Shown one piece after another: positions 7,620 to 16,921 of a stretch of 64,000 bases of DNA; positions within the stretch are counted from its first letter, which is position 1, and every line of letters begins with the position of its first letter. The notes under the pieces are model-generated. The model searched no databases and had not been told where the DNA came from. It saw nothing but the letters and a program-made list of their open reading frames with translations. This DNA is from Polyangiaceae bacterium (GTDB lineage: Bacteria; Myxococcota_A; Polyangia; Polyangiales; Polyangiaceae), in NCBI GenBank assembly GCA_016933275.1, contig JAFGBI010000190.1:1-64000 (forward strand), read 5' to 3'. A program made the translations under genes and the position numbers.

Positions 7620-9779
7620 TCATCCTGCGCGGGCGTCGTTGACGCCGCATGCCGCGGCCAAAATCTCGGAAACGTCACGCATGGGGGGCGCCGCGTCCTC
7701 GGAGACGGCGGAGAGACCATCGGTGAGCATCGTCATACAGAACGGGCAACTGCTCGCGATCACGTTGGCGCCCGTGGCGCGAAGCTCCCGCGCCCGACGA
7801 TGGCTGATGCGGTCCTGGTTCTGCTCCTCGAGGAATGCCTGGGTCCCACCCGCCCCACAGCAGAGAGCACGGAGTCCGTGGCTCGCCTTCACCTCGACGA
7901 GATCGAGTCCGGGAACCGCACCAAGGAGGATGCGCCCGGACGTGATGTCGCCCGCGTAGCGGGCGAGGTAGCACGCGTCGTGCAGAACTACCCGCTCGCG
8001 GATCCCTTCGGTGGGGGTGAGACGCCCCGCAGCGACGAGCTCCACCAATAGCTCGGATGTGTGAACCACCGGGTAGTGGCCACCCAGATCCGGGTACTCG
8101 TGGCGGAGCGTGTGCAGGCAATGGGGACAGCCCGTAACCACGCGCCGGATGCCACCCGCCGCGGCATAGCGAGCAAGGGTCGCGAGGTTCCGCTCGGCGA
8201 GCGTGAGGAACAACGCCTCGTGGCCAGCACGCCTTGCCAGGTCCCCGGTGCAGGCCTCTTCGACGCCCAGGATCGCGAAGTCGACCCTGGCCGCGGAGAG
8301 GAGCGCGGCGGTCGCCCGGGCGATCCGGCGCGCCCGGGGATCGAAGGCCGCGACACAGCCCACCCAGAACAGAACCTCCGCCCCCGGTCGCTCCGCGAAG
8401 GTGGGTACCGAGAGCCCCGCGGTCCACGCCAGACGTTCGGTGGCGGGACGGCCGTACGGGTTGCCGTTCGTCTCGAGCGCAGCCAATGGACGGGCAAGCT
8501 CACCAGGGAAAGCGTCGCCGCGCACGGTCAAGAGGTGCCGTCTCATACCCACGATCTTGTCGACGATGCCGATGCCGACGGGACACTCCTCTTCGCAGGC
8601 GCGACAGGTAGTGCATGCCCAGAGCACATCCGCGTGGACCACGGTGGGGACCAGGTCAACCGGATCCTTGGTGCAAGGTCGGAGACCGACACGGTCCTTG
8701 AGGTGGTCGCGGAGGTGGACAATCAGGGTCTTCGGGCTCAGGGGCTTTCCCGTAATCGCTGCGGGGCAGCGCGCCGCGCAGCGTCCACACTCGGTACATG
8801 CGAACAGATCGAGCCGTGCTTTCGGCGAGAGATGCTCGATCCGCCCGACCCCGAGCGCCGGCACATGCGGATCCGGCGCTTGGGCGGCGGCGTCGACGAG
8901 GTCGCCGAGCTGCTCGTAGCTCGAAGCCAGTGGGGACAAGCGGCCCGCTGGTCCGAGGTCGCTGAAGAAGACGTTCGGCACCGCGGTGAGGACGTGGAAA
9001 TGCTTGCCATGTGGCAGGAGAACCAGAAAGGCCAGCACGAAGAGGGTGTGGGCCCAGAACCCCACCCCCCCAAGGGCGCGGAGGGCGCCGAGGGGGAGGG
9101 GCCGGAGCAACGTGGCGACCGTGCTGCCGACGGGGTCGGGAAACCAGCGGGCCTCGGCCGTGACCGGCTCGGCGCCGAGGTGTCGAACGAGCAATTCGTC
9201 GGTCAGGACACCGCCTCCCGAATGGCCCAGTCGAGCCGCGATGGCGATGACGGCACCGTCGTAGACCGCATCGGCAACCATCATCGCGGCGATGAGGACG
9301 AGGATCACGAGCCCCTCGGTGTTGAGGGTCAACCGCGCCGCGCGACGCACGAGACGGAGGTAGGCGTAGGTGGCCGCTCCCGCCAGGACAGCAAGGATGG
9401 CCAGGTCCTTCAGCCAAACGTACACGATGCCGAGCGGTAGCCACCCCAGTAGCGGCTCGGGACCGAGGATCCAGAGCTGGAAGGCAGGATCGAAGCCCCG
9501 TCCCCAGAGGGTCAACGTTCGACTGAGAAGGACCAGGAACCCACCAGAGATCGCCAGGTGAGCGAGGCCCGGCCAGAGCTCGCGGCGTAGGCGCCGCTGC
9601 GCCACCGCCTGCGCCAACACTCTCCCAAGGCGCGTTGAAGTCCGATCCCATGCGAATGCGGCGTCGCTGGTGGCGGATGGTGCGCGACCGAAGCGAAGCG
9701 CCGCGAGGCGCCGTGAAAGGCCCCAACCGAAGAGCGCGAAGCCGGCGACGAGCGCCACACCCATCGCGACCGGGTTCAT
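7620..9779 (-). CDS. Membrane Fe-S oxidoreductase with two CCG domains (EMO/FadF, HdrD-like)
   Basis: From the ATG at 9779, preceded by AGGGTGAGC, the product is 719 residues. The first third has six or so membrane segments of the NarI/cytochrome b type. Two 4Fe-4S motifs follow, CTECGRCAARCP and CTTCRACEEECP, then two cysteine-rich CCG domains with EEACTGD, CPHC, CCGAGG and CPFC signatures. This order matches the ETF:(mena)quinone oxidoreductase group (FadF/EMO), which passes electrons from acyl-CoA dehydrogenase via ETF to the membrane quinone pool. No ETF or acyl-CoA dehydrogenase gene is in the window, so the partner is inferred. Other heterodisulfide-reductase-like roles remain possible. 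Confidence 0.82.
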   Translation of the reverse strand: MNPVAMGVALVAGFALFGWGLSRRLAALRFGRAPSATSDAAFAWDRTSTRLGRVLAQAVAQRRLRRELWPGLAHLAISGGFLVLLSRTLTLWGRGFDPAFQLWILGPEPLLGWLPLGIVYVWLKDLAILAVLAGAATYAYLRLVRRAARLTLNTEGLVILVLIAAMMVADAVYDGAVIAIAARLGHSGGGVLTDELLVRHLGAEPVTAEARWFPDPVGSTVATLLRPLPLGALRALGGVGFWAHTLFVLAFLVLLPHGKHFHVLTAVPNVFFSDLGPAGRLSPLASSYEQLGDLVDAAAQAPDPHVPALGVGRIEHLSPKARLDLFACTECGRCAARCPAAITGKPLSPKTLIVHLRDHLKDRVGLRPCTKDPVDLVPTVVHADVLWACTTCRACEEECPVGIGIVDKIVGMRRHLLTVRGDAFPGELARPLAALETNGNPYGRPATERLAWTAGLSVPTFAERPGAEVLFWVGCVAAFDPRARRIARATAALLSAARVDFAILGVEEACTGDLARRAGHEALFLTLAERNLATLARYAAAGGIRRVVTGCPHCLHTLRHEYPDLGGHYPVVHTSELLVELVAAGRLTPTEGIRERVVLHDACYLARYAGDITSGRILLGAVPGLDLVEVKASHGLRALCCGAGGTQAFLEEQNQDRISHRRARELRATGANVIASSCPFCMTMLTDGLSAVSEDAAPPMRDVSEILAAACGVNDARAG

Positions 9780-10278
9780 GCTCACCCTGGTTAGCAGCCG
9801 GCCACGACCTGGTGCAATGGCCGGCGTGGATGCGGCAGAGCGAACGGGAGGGCAGTGCTCGACCTGAACCGATGATCGGGCCGGTGGCCGTCCGGATCGG
9901 CGATCGTGGTTCGGGGACAACCAGCAGCGAGGCCCGAGGAAACCATGAGTCACCCCGGCGCCACGGCGCGGGGACCGCTCGGAGCCCCGTGTGCCGGATC
10001 CTGGCACGCGACCTGACGCTGGCAGGGCCTGGCCCCCACTCGGCCGTCCCGTACCCGTTCACGGACTCTGGACCTGTGACGACCGGCCGAGATCCACTCC
10101 GCTGGCTTCGTTGCTCCTGCGCGCCACCACTCACATACCCCAGTACGCTCCGCGCCGGGGCTCGTCGCGCCCAGCCGCCGAAGTGGGTCTTGTTCGAGAC
10201 CGACTGTGGCGCGCACGGATGCCCCGTCTCCCACCACGGATCTCCGGTTGCTGGTGGCCTCGGTCCGTGTTCCGCCGT
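9780..10278. other. Intergenic region of about 500 bases without a supported gene
   Basis: No open frame with recognisable features fits here. The left part holds the upstream region of the Fe-S oxidoreductase gene. The right part carries one copy of dispersed repeat family 2 (10024-10170). Confidence 0.6.
10024..10170 (+). repeat. Dispersed repeat family 2, copy 1
   Basis: Two blocks are shared with 20557-20751. Block i (10024-10106) contains GCCGAGATCCACTCCGCTGG against GCCGAGATCCGCTCCGCTGG in the other copy. Block ii (10129-10170) contains CAGTACGCTCCGCGCCGG against AAGTACGCCCCGCTCCGG and ends with GCTCGTCGCGCC against GCTCATCGCGCC. The spacer between blocks is shorter here. No coding potential is recognised. 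Confidence 0.65.
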
Positions 10279-10890
10279 TCAGAGGCAGCCCTGCGCGCGG
10301 AGCACGACCATGAGGAGCAACCACACCAGAAAGGTGACACCGAGCACGACGGACCGGTGAAGTCTCCCTCGCGGGGTTGCCCGCTCGGGCCTGGTGACCG
10401 CCACCGACGATGCTGGTTCGACGAGTGCAGGTGGAGGGGTTAGGCTCGGCCGAACCTTGCGCACGGTGGGATCCGCGGTATCCGCGCTGAGCACCGTGAG
10501 AATGAGCATCCCCCGCGGCAGAGGACCGTTCCGAGCGGGGCCGCCGCGCTCCGGTATCCGTAGCGCAAGGGGTCGCGGGGATGCCGAGGGACGGCTCACG
10601 GTCGGCAAGGTCAACTGCACGAACTCGGCGGGATCCGTGCGTCCACGGGTGCTGACCGCGCCGGATCCACCGCACGCGTCACAGCCCCCACCGTCGCAGA
10701 CCGCACACGCGAGGTTCCGCGGGAGCTCGACCTCGATGGTCTCGCCGCGCTCGAGCCATCGGTGGACGACCCGCACCTTGTGCTTGACGTCCGGCCCCCG
10801 AGGGGAGTCGTCCGACGTCGTGATGCGCCCGAGAACGCTCGCCACTGATTCGACCGAAGAGCGTAGCGCGGAAGCGAGGCGAGGCTCCAC
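10279..10890 (-). CDS. Tail-anchored protein with a DnaJ-type cysteine cluster, function unknown
   Basis: The product is 203 residues from a GTG at 10890; a TTG one codon earlier is equally possible, and GGGAAT lies just upstream. Residues about 60-76 contain CAVCDGGGCDACGGSG, two CxxC pairs like one half of a DnaJ zinc finger. The C-terminus has one hydrophobic segment (about 178-198) followed by only a few residues, the layout of a tail-anchored membrane protein. There is no J domain. It lies 51 bases after the lipoprotein gene on the same strand, so it is probably the last gene of the HEAT-protein operon. Confidence 0.7.
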   Translation of the reverse strand: MEPRLASALRSSVESVASVLGRITTSDDSPRGPDVKHKVRVVHRWLERGETIEVELPRNLACAVCDGGGCDACGGSGAVSTRGRTDPAEFVQLTLPTVSRPSASPRPLALRIPERGGPARNGPLPRGMLILTVLSADTADPTVRKVRPSLTPPPALVEPASSVAVTRPERATPRGRLHRSVVLGVTFLVWLLLMVVLRAQGCL

Positions 10891-10941
10891 CAATTCCCGA
10901 CGCCGCCCGGTTTTGTCCCGACGTCGGACGCTCGCCTCGGA

Positions 10942-11568
10942 TCAGAGTTCGAACACGAGCCGCCGCTCGGCATCGACCTCGGCCAGCGCGAGTTCTGCCG
11001 CATAGGTCTTGGGCCCCAGTCGAGCACCGAAGGTGACATCGATCGGCGGGGAGGCCGACCCCAGCCGTTGGAGGCGTACCCGTACCTGGTAGGTCCCCCG
11101 AGGGGCATCTCCTTCCTCGAGGAAGACGTTCTCCAGGTTCTGGTTGGCGCAATCCCCCTCTGAGCCCGGGCAATCGCGCTCCTTCACCAGCCCGATCGAG
11201 GTGGCGCGCCCCACCTCCGCTAGCTCCCCGTCCGGCCCGGTGACGAGCAGGTCAACATCGACGAGCGGCTCGTTCCAAGCGACCACGAACTGAACGAGCC
11301 CGGTGGGAAGACCGCAGCCCTCGTCGATGAGCCCGTTGCAGTTGTCATCATGAGCGTCGAAACACCGCTCGGGTCCGTTCGGCACACATGCCATTCCGAT
11401 CACCATTCCCGGCACCGGAGCAGCCCGGGGCTCAGCGGATGGCGCCAGGAGGAGTCTCTCCGAAGACGCGGCGGTACACCCCACGGCGAGGGCGCCCAGC
11501 AGAAGAGCCCCGGACGATGGACCGAGGAGGGGGGCGCCGGGCATGAGCCGGCGCCCGTTCGCGATCAC
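10942..11568 (-). CDS. Lipoprotein with Asp-rich metal-binding-like motif and DUF2135-like beta domain
   Basis: The N-terminus has a hydrophobic stretch ending in the lipobox LAVGC, so the mature protein should be lipid-anchored. After it comes DAHDDNCNGLIDEGC, an Asp/Asn-rich cysteine motif common in secreted myxobacterial proteins and presumed to bind metal. The rest is beta-rich, with the DVDLLVTGPDG pattern of the DUF2135/YfaP-type domain. The GTG at 11568 overlaps the TGA of the upstream HEAT gene (GTGA), indicating translational coupling; an ATG at 11544 would also give a complete signal peptide. The function is unknown; a surface or periplasmic role is inferred. Confidence 0.75.
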   Translation of the reverse strand: MIANGRRLMPGAPLLGPSSGALLLGALAVGCTAASSERLLLAPSAEPRAAPVPGMVIGMACVPNGPERCFDAHDDNCNGLIDEGCGLPTGLVQFVVAWNEPLVDVDLLVTGPDGELAEVGRATSIGLVKERDCPGSEGDCANQNLENVFLEEGDAPRGTYQVRVRLQRLGSASPPIDVTFGARLGPKTYAAELALAEVDAERRLVFEL

Positions 11569-14231
11569 TTCTTCTCTTCCTTGAAGCTCTTCACCCCCTC
11601 GACGATCTTCGGGTTCATGAGCTCATGGTAGGCCTGGCTCGCCAGACGGCCGGTTTCCCCCTCCGCATCTCGCAGCGCCAACAGAACGCCCTGCTCCTGC
11701 ATGAACTTGAGGGTGCGGATCGCCCCCTCGCGGAGCTCCTTGTCCTGGCCACGAGCCATCTCATCGAGGCGGTACCGCAGCACCACCCGGGTGAATGAGT
11801 GGGGCCCGTTGTCGAAATGGAGGTTCTCGAACTGCGACATCAGCTGGGCGCGCGCCCACTCCTGCGGAGTCTGGGCGATCTCGACGCGAGACATGGCGAC
11901 CGCGTTGTCGACCCAACGGAAGATACGACCCTTCTCGAGGTCCTCGATCGACCAGAACCCGAAGGTCCGATAGTAGAGCTCTTGGAGCTCGTCGATGGCG
12001 GGCTTGCGAACCGCCTCCTCGAACGTGCCATACATGGCGACGGCGCGCGCGGCGACCTCGGGAGTGCCCCCCAGGATGAGGGCCAACGCGGCGTCGTTGA
12101 CCATCGCGGGGTCGTTCATCATCTCGAAGAGCTTGTCCTGAACTCCCGCGTCGAGCCCAGCCTTGCCGATGGCGCGCGCGACCTGATGGCGTGTCTTGAG
12201 CTCGGAGTCCGGGGTGAGCAACTCCAGCAGAGCGGGCGCGGTCCCGGGAACGGGCCGCTGGATCAAGGTTTCGAGAAGGCAGCTTCGCACGAACTGGTCG
12301 TTCTTCTGCGGCTTGTCTGCCTTCTTGATGGTTTCGGCCACCTTGACCATGTCGTCCGGCGTGGCGACCCAGGCAAGCGCCGAACACGCCGCCTCCCTGG
12401 CCTGCTCGTTCTCCTTCGGCTCCAGGACGTAGTCCATCAGCGGCTTGAAGCCCTTTGGATCACCCCATTCGCTCATGCCGTCCGAAGCGCCAACGCCGAG
12501 GGCACGCAGCGTCATCCCAAGGATGGCGAGTCCGCCCTGGAGGAGGCTCTCCATGGTGACGTCGATCTCGTGAGGCCGCTTCTTGAGCGCCTTCTCGAAG
12601 ACGTCCCATGACTTCTCGTCCTTGAGCCTACCGACGTAACGCATCGCGCTCTGGGCGATGACCCACTCCTCGGGCATCGGCGGCTGCTGACCTTCCTTCG
12701 GAAGCGGGGCGTCGGGGTTCGCCCAGTCCTGCATCGCCTTGAGGTCCTTGGTCGAGCCCATCGCGGCCAATGCCCGAAGGCCGTTGGCGTGTGGTGAAGG
12801 CAGCTCGTGCACCCAGAAGATCACCGCATCCTCGGACTGCTCACGGATCTGATCGACCTTGTCGGGGTGGAGGAACGCAAGATCTGCGATCATACGGGCC
12901 GCGGTCACGCGTTCGTTGTCGTCCCGCTTGAGCAGCATCTCGTAGTCGGTGTCGTCGCTGTAGATCTTGAGCGGATCCATGCGGAGCCGCTTGGCTAGGA
13001 TCGGAACCGCACGGAGGTCGCCGATCTTGGCGAGCGCGAAGGCCGTCCGCGTCTGCCAGTGGATGTGGGGCTTCTTCTCTAGGAATCCGGCGAGCGAATC
13101 GCCACCGCGCGGGTCGTTCAGTCCGAACGTCCCAGCGTCCTGCGCTCCCTCGATGAGATCCATGACCTGCTTCGTCTGGAACCACGCGCGGTCGGGGTCG
13201 GCCGGATCGACGGTTTCGAGCGAGAGGACCAGCCCCTTCGTGCCGACGCCGTCGCGCAGGGCGAGGAGATAGAGCTTCCGGCTCTCCTTGTCCGCGCCGC
13301 GGAGCATCTTGAGCAGCGGCTCGCGAGCCCGCTCGTCCCCGATCTGGCCGAGACCCGGCGCCGCCTGGCGTGAGATCTCCTTGTCCTCGTCCTGCAGCAG
13401 GGAGATGAGCGCGTCCGTGTATTTCGGGTCAGCGTGACGAGACAGCACCGTAGCGACCAGCTGCCGCACGGCAGCACTCGGGTCCTTGGCGAAGCCGACG
13501 AGCTCATCGAGCGAGATGAGGTTGACGATCTTGTTCGGATCGAATGCGACCATGCCGTCGAGCCGCTGTACCTTCGAGAGGTGTCCAATCCGGTACAGCT
13601 GCATGATCTCGTTGATGGCCGCCTTCTCGCCGAGCTCGACGAGGGCCCAGGCGATCTGCGGCTTGTCGGCGGCACCGGCCGCCTTCAACGCCTCCAGGAG
13701 CGCTGGCTTGGCCTTCTCGCCGAGCGGTAGCCCGTACTCGGCAAGGGCGGTCGCGGCCTGCGCACGGATGGGCTCCTCCACGTGCTTCAACGCCGTGATG
13801 CAGAGATCGACGCCGTCGGGGTCCTTCGCCCAGGCGAGCTGCTTCAAGGCTTCCATCTTGAGCTCGTTGCTCCGATCGGAGGCCGCCCATTTTCGCCACT
13901 CGCCGATCTGCTGATCGGCAGGCAAGACGAAGACCTGTTTCTCGATCTCGACCGCTTCCTTGACTGGAATCCGTTGCTCTTCCGACTTGAACCCAATGAA
14001 GAGGAAGGTCACCAGGGCGCCAACCGCCAGCAGTCCGATCCCGATCGCCACCGGTCCAATCGCACCTCGCTTGAAGTTGGCGGTTCCGAGGTCGTCGAGT
14101 GCGACAGCGCTTCGCCCGCCACCCGGCGGGTCAGGCGGCAGCGCGGAGTCGTCTGGCGGGAACTTGGCGCCCAACATGGGGGCAGTGAGGTCCGTGGCCT
14201 GCGGCTGGGTCGGCTGGGTCGGTTCGCGCAT
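11565..14231 (-). CDS. Large membrane-anchored HEAT-repeat protein
   Basis: Starting at the ATG at 14231 with GGAG upstream, the protein has 888 residues. A Pro/Asp-rich cytoplasmic start is followed by one membrane segment (about 58-81). The rest, presumably periplasmic, is helical and contains repeated HEAT-type units such as EPIRAQAATALAEYG and AAVRQLVATVLSRH. HEAT solenoids are scaffolds or binding surfaces; no enzyme motif is visible. It is the first gene of an operon with a lipoprotein (4-base overlap) and a tail-anchored zinc-finger protein, which suggests an envelope-associated complex. That is inference. Confidence 0.8.
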   Translation of the reverse strand: MREPTQPTQPQATDLTAPMLGAKFPPDDSALPPDPPGGGRSAVALDDLGTANFKRGAIGPVAIGIGLLAVGALVTFLFIGFKSEEQRIPVKEAVEIEKQVFVLPADQQIGEWRKWAASDRSNELKMEALKQLAWAKDPDGVDLCITALKHVEEPIRAQAATALAEYGLPLGEKAKPALLEALKAAGAADKPQIAWALVELGEKAAINEIMQLYRIGHLSKVQRLDGMVAFDPNKIVNLISLDELVGFAKDPSAAVRQLVATVLSRHADPKYTDALISLLQDEDKEISRQAAPGLGQIGDERAREPLLKMLRGADKESRKLYLLALRDGVGTKGLVLSLETVDPADPDRAWFQTKQVMDLIEGAQDAGTFGLNDPRGGDSLAGFLEKKPHIHWQTRTAFALAKIGDLRAVPILAKRLRMDPLKIYSDDTDYEMLLKRDDNERVTAARMIADLAFLHPDKVDQIREQSEDAVIFWVHELPSPHANGLRALAAMGSTKDLKAMQDWANPDAPLPKEGQQPPMPEEWVIAQSAMRYVGRLKDEKSWDVFEKALKKRPHEIDVTMESLLQGGLAILGMTLRALGVGASDGMSEWGDPKGFKPLMDYVLEPKENEQAREAACSALAWVATPDDMVKVAETIKKADKPQKNDQFVRSCLLETLIQRPVPGTAPALLELLTPDSELKTRHQVARAIGKAGLDAGVQDKLFEMMNDPAMVNDAALALILGGTPEVAARAVAMYGTFEEAVRKPAIDELQELYYRTFGFWSIEDLEKGRIFRWVDNAVAMSRVEIAQTPQEWARAQLMSQFENLHFDNGPHSFTRVVLRYRLDEMARGQDKELREGAIRTLKFMQEQGVLLALRDAEGETGRLASQAYHELMNPKIVEGVKSFKEEKK

Positions 14232-14442
14232 GACTGTTCTCCGGCGCCGGGCGGTGAACCGACCCTCCTCCGGCGCCAAGCAGCTTCCGATGGAGGTCCG
14301 GTCCCGCAAAGGGGCGGGCCGACCTTATCCCAACCCGCGACGATTGGCGACGAATAGGGAACCGCCACCATCGAACGGCTGCTAACTTCTCCCCGCGAAC
14401 CGGCCCCTGCGCGCCATCAACCGCTGGAAAAATCCTGTAGCC

Positions 14443-15174
14443 GTGGATCCAACGCTCCCGCCGCGAGTGACTCCGACCGGGGCCACCGTCGGCCACCCGT
14501 TACTGGTGGCGCTGGTGGTCACGGTGGCCACCACCGTCGCCTCACGCGGACTGCCCGCGGACTGGCAGGCGCTCGGCGTCGCCGCGATCTTCCTTGGGGC
14601 AGCCTACGTCCTCGTCGTGCGGGCCGACGACACGAGCGAGATCCGACACTACGGGCTCTCCCTGGGTGGCCTGGTGGAGCCAGAGCCGCTCGAGATGCGG
14701 CGCCTGATCCTCGCCGGCGCCCAAGGGCTGGCTTGGACCGGGGTATTGGCGGTGGTGATTTTTCCGGGCTTCTGGTTGGGGTTCGTCTGGTGGTGGGAGC
14801 CGAGCGGTTCGTTCGACTGGGGCCTTCCGCCAGAGGTCGGGAGCCAGGTGCTAGGGCAATTGCTCGTCATCGCGTTGCCGGAGGAGTTCTTCTACCGTGG
14901 CTATCTCCAGACCGCGCTCGACGACGCCCTACCACCACGTCGACGGTGGCTCGAGGCTTCGGTTGGCTGGGCGATCCCCCTGTCCAGCGCCGCCTTCGCG
15001 CTCGGGCACGTCGCTACCGAGCCAACGCCGAATCGGCTAGCGGTGTTCTTCCCCTCCCTCGTCTTCGGTTGGTTGCGGGCGCGTACCGGCGGCGTCGGCG
15101 CCCCGCTGGCCTTCCACGCGGCATGCAATCTCTTCGCTGCGTTCCTGATCCATGGCTACGGGCTCGATCGATGA
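14443..15174 (+). CDS. CPBP-family intramembrane metalloprotease
   Basis: The 243-residue protein begins at a GTG and has about six to eight membrane segments. It carries the three signature motifs of the CPBP (CAAX/Abi) family: EEFFYRG, FALGH and HAACN, whose Glu and His residues form the active site within the membrane. Members cleave prenylated or sorting-signal proteins. In myxobacteria some of them (the Mrt proteins) act in C-terminal sorting, but no substrate tail was seen here, so that role is only a possibility. Its TGA overlaps an ATG of nadC (ATGA). Confidence 0.85.
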   Translation: MDPTLPPRVTPTGATVGHPLLVALVVTVATTVASRGLPADWQALGVAAIFLGAAYVLVVRADDTSEIRHYGLSLGGLVEPEPLEMRRLILAGAQGLAWTGVLAVVIFPGFWLGFVWWWEPSGSFDWGLPPEVGSQVLGQLLVIALPEEFFYRGYLQTALDDALPPRRRWLEASVGWAIPLSSAAFALGHVATEPTPNRLAVFFPSLVFGWLRARTGGVGAPLAFHAACNLFAAFLIHGYGLDR

Positions 15175-16064
15175 CGGGCGCGTGCCGGCCACCCGCGCTA
15201 TCTCTCCCCATCCTCATGATCCCGACCGTCCTCCTTCGCGAAACCATCCAACGAGCCCTCATGGAGGATCTCGCCGGCGGCGACCTGACGACGGAAGCCA
15301 CCGTGGCCGAGGACACGCGCGCGGTGGGCCGCGCGGTGGCGCAGGGGCCGCTCGTGGCCTGCGGTGCCGACGTGTTCGCCCTCGTCTTCGCCACCCTCGA
15401 CCCGAGCGTGCGCGTCGAGCGCCTGGTGAACGATGGGACCCCGGTCGAGCGGGGGGCGGGCCTGTGGTTCGTCGAAGGGAGTGCCCGATCCATCCTGCTC
15501 GGTGAACGCACCGCTCTCAACTTCGTGCAGCGACTCTCGGGGATCGCGTCCCTGGCACGTCAGTACGTGGCCGCGCTTCCGCCGGGATCGCGCACCCGCA
15601 TCACCGACACGCGCAAGACCACGCCGGGCCTCCGAGCGCTCGAGCGCTATGCGGTCCGCTGCGGCGGTGCGCACAACCACCGGGACGCGCTCGGCGGGGG
15701 GGTCTTGATCAAGGACAACCACATCGAGATCGCAGGCGGCATCAGAAACGCCGTCGAGCGGGCTCGCGCCCGGGCCCCCCACACAGTGCGGATCGAAGTG
15801 GAGGTCGAGTCGCTCGCGATGCTCGACGAAGCACTCGCTGCGGGTGCAGACATCGTCATGCTCGACAACTTCGCCCCCGAGGCGCTCCGAACCGCCATCG
15901 AACGTGCGCGAGGACGGGCCCTCGTCGAGGTCTCCGGCGGGATCACCCTCGAGCGGGTCGCCGAGATGGGTGCGCTCGGGGTGGACGTCGTGAGCGTGGG
16001 CGCGCTGACCCACTCGGCACGCGCGAGCGACATCGCCCTCGACGTAACGCGCCTCGGATCCTGA
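15171..16064 (+). CDS. nadC: Nicotinate-nucleotide pyrophosphorylase (carboxylating)
   Basis: It makes nicotinate mononucleotide from quinolinate and PRPP in NAD synthesis. Diagnostic motifs are present in order: DLAGGDLTTE near the start, TDTRKTTPGLR and CGGAHNHR for quinolinate and phosphate binding, KDNHI, and a glycine-rich EVSGGI near the end. The ATG at 15171 overlaps the stop of the CPBP gene and gives 297 residues. An ATG at 15216 gives a more typical 282 residues and cannot be excluded. birA follows 25 bases downstream. Confidence 0.93.
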   Translation: MTGACRPPALSLPILMIPTVLLRETIQRALMEDLAGGDLTTEATVAEDTRAVGRAVAQGPLVACGADVFALVFATLDPSVRVERLVNDGTPVERGAGLWFVEGSARSILLGERTALNFVQRLSGIASLARQYVAALPPGSRTRITDTRKTTPGLRALERYAVRCGGAHNHRDALGGGVLIKDNHIEIAGGIRNAVERARARAPHTVRIEVEVESLAMLDEALAAGADIVMLDNFAPEALRTAIERARGRALVEVSGGITLERVAEMGALGVDVVSVGALTHSARASDIALDVTRLGS

Positions 16065-16089
16065 CGCCCTGACGGCATACGACTCCGCC

Positions 16090-16890
16090 GTGCCGCACCC
16101 TCGCTTCGATCCCGCGTACTTCGCTGCCCTCGCCCATGCCGGTGGGCTCGCCGTCGGTAGGCCGCTCGAGCTATTCGACTCCACGCCCTCTACCATGGAC
16201 GCTGCGTTTGCCGCTGCTGCCAGGGGGGCTCCGCATGGGACATTGGTGATCGCCGAAGAGCAGACCGCTGGTCGCGGCCGTCACGGTCGGAGCTGGACGT
16301 CGGCGCCGGGAGAGAGCCTCACCTTCTCGCTCCTCCTGCGGCCACGACTACCGCTCGCGGTGGTCCCCTTGCTCCCCCTCGTCACAGGGCTCGCCGTACG
16401 GCAGGCGGTCGCTGCGCGCGTGTCGGCGATGGCGAGCGTGAAGTGGCCGAACGATGTCCTGGTCAGCGGTCGAAAGATCGCCGGAGTGCTGGTGGAGAGC
16501 CGCGTGAAGGGCGACGAGGTGAAGCCTCTGGTGGTCGGGGTCGGCCTCAACGTGGAGACCCGCGCCTTTTCCCCGTCCCTCTCCCCGATGGCCACCTCTT
16601 TGGCGCTGGCTGGCGCCACGGATCGCGGCCGCGAAGCATGGCTCTTGGATTGCCTGACGGAGCTCGTCGCGCGGCTCGACCTCCTCGAGCAGGGTGCCGT
16701 CGATCCAATCGTCTCCGAGCTCGGCAGCCACGACGCGCTCCGTGGTCGGTGGCTCTCGGCGGGCGCGATCCGTGGCGTCGGTGCGGGCATCGATTCGACC
16801 GGAGCTCTGCTGGTTCGTACCGAAGACCACCGCACCGTTGCGGTGACGTCCGGCATGGTGGAGCTCGAGGGAGCATTCAGCGACGAGTGA
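16090..16890 (+). CDS. birA: Biotin--[acetyl-CoA-carboxylase] ligase
   Basis: It attaches biotin to carboxyl-carrier proteins through biotinyl-AMP. The 266-residue protein has the nucleotide-binding GRGRHGR loop and the KWPND motif that contacts biotin, followed by the short SH3-like C-terminal domain. There is no N-terminal DNA-binding domain, so it is the class I, enzyme-only form and should not act as a biotin-operon repressor. The start is a GTG 25 bases after nadC. Confidence 0.92.
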   Translation: MPHPRFDPAYFAALAHAGGLAVGRPLELFDSTPSTMDAAFAAAARGAPHGTLVIAEEQTAGRGRHGRSWTSAPGESLTFSLLLRPRLPLAVVPLLPLVTGLAVRQAVAARVSAMASVKWPNDVLVSGRKIAGVLVESRVKGDEVKPLVVGVGLNVETRAFSPSLSPMATSLALAGATDRGREAWLLDCLTELVARLDLLEQGAVDPIVSELGSHDALRGRWLSAGAIRGVGAGIDSTGALLVRTEDHRTVAVTSGMVELEGAFSDE

Positions 16891-16908
16891 CGCGAGCCGC
16901 CGCTCGCG
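16891..16908. terminator. Hairpin between convergent birA and ECF sigma genes
   Basis: A perfect 7-bp stem CGCGAGC/GCTCGCG with loop CGCC begins at the base after the birA stop codon. It lies between convergent genes, so it may end transcription in both directions. It lacks a T-run, so it is not a classical intrinsic terminator. Confidence 0.4.
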
Positions 16909-16921
16909 TGTGGGAACGAGC

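Noticed and set aside
8061-9440. Plus-strand frame of 459 codons opposite the Fe-S oxidoreductase
   Set aside because: The minus strand carries clear 4Fe-4S and CCG motifs, so this is a shadow.
14443-15174. CPBP protease as a confirmed myxosortase
   Set aside because: No MYXO-CTERM or similar sorting tail was seen on proteins in the window, so only the family name is used.
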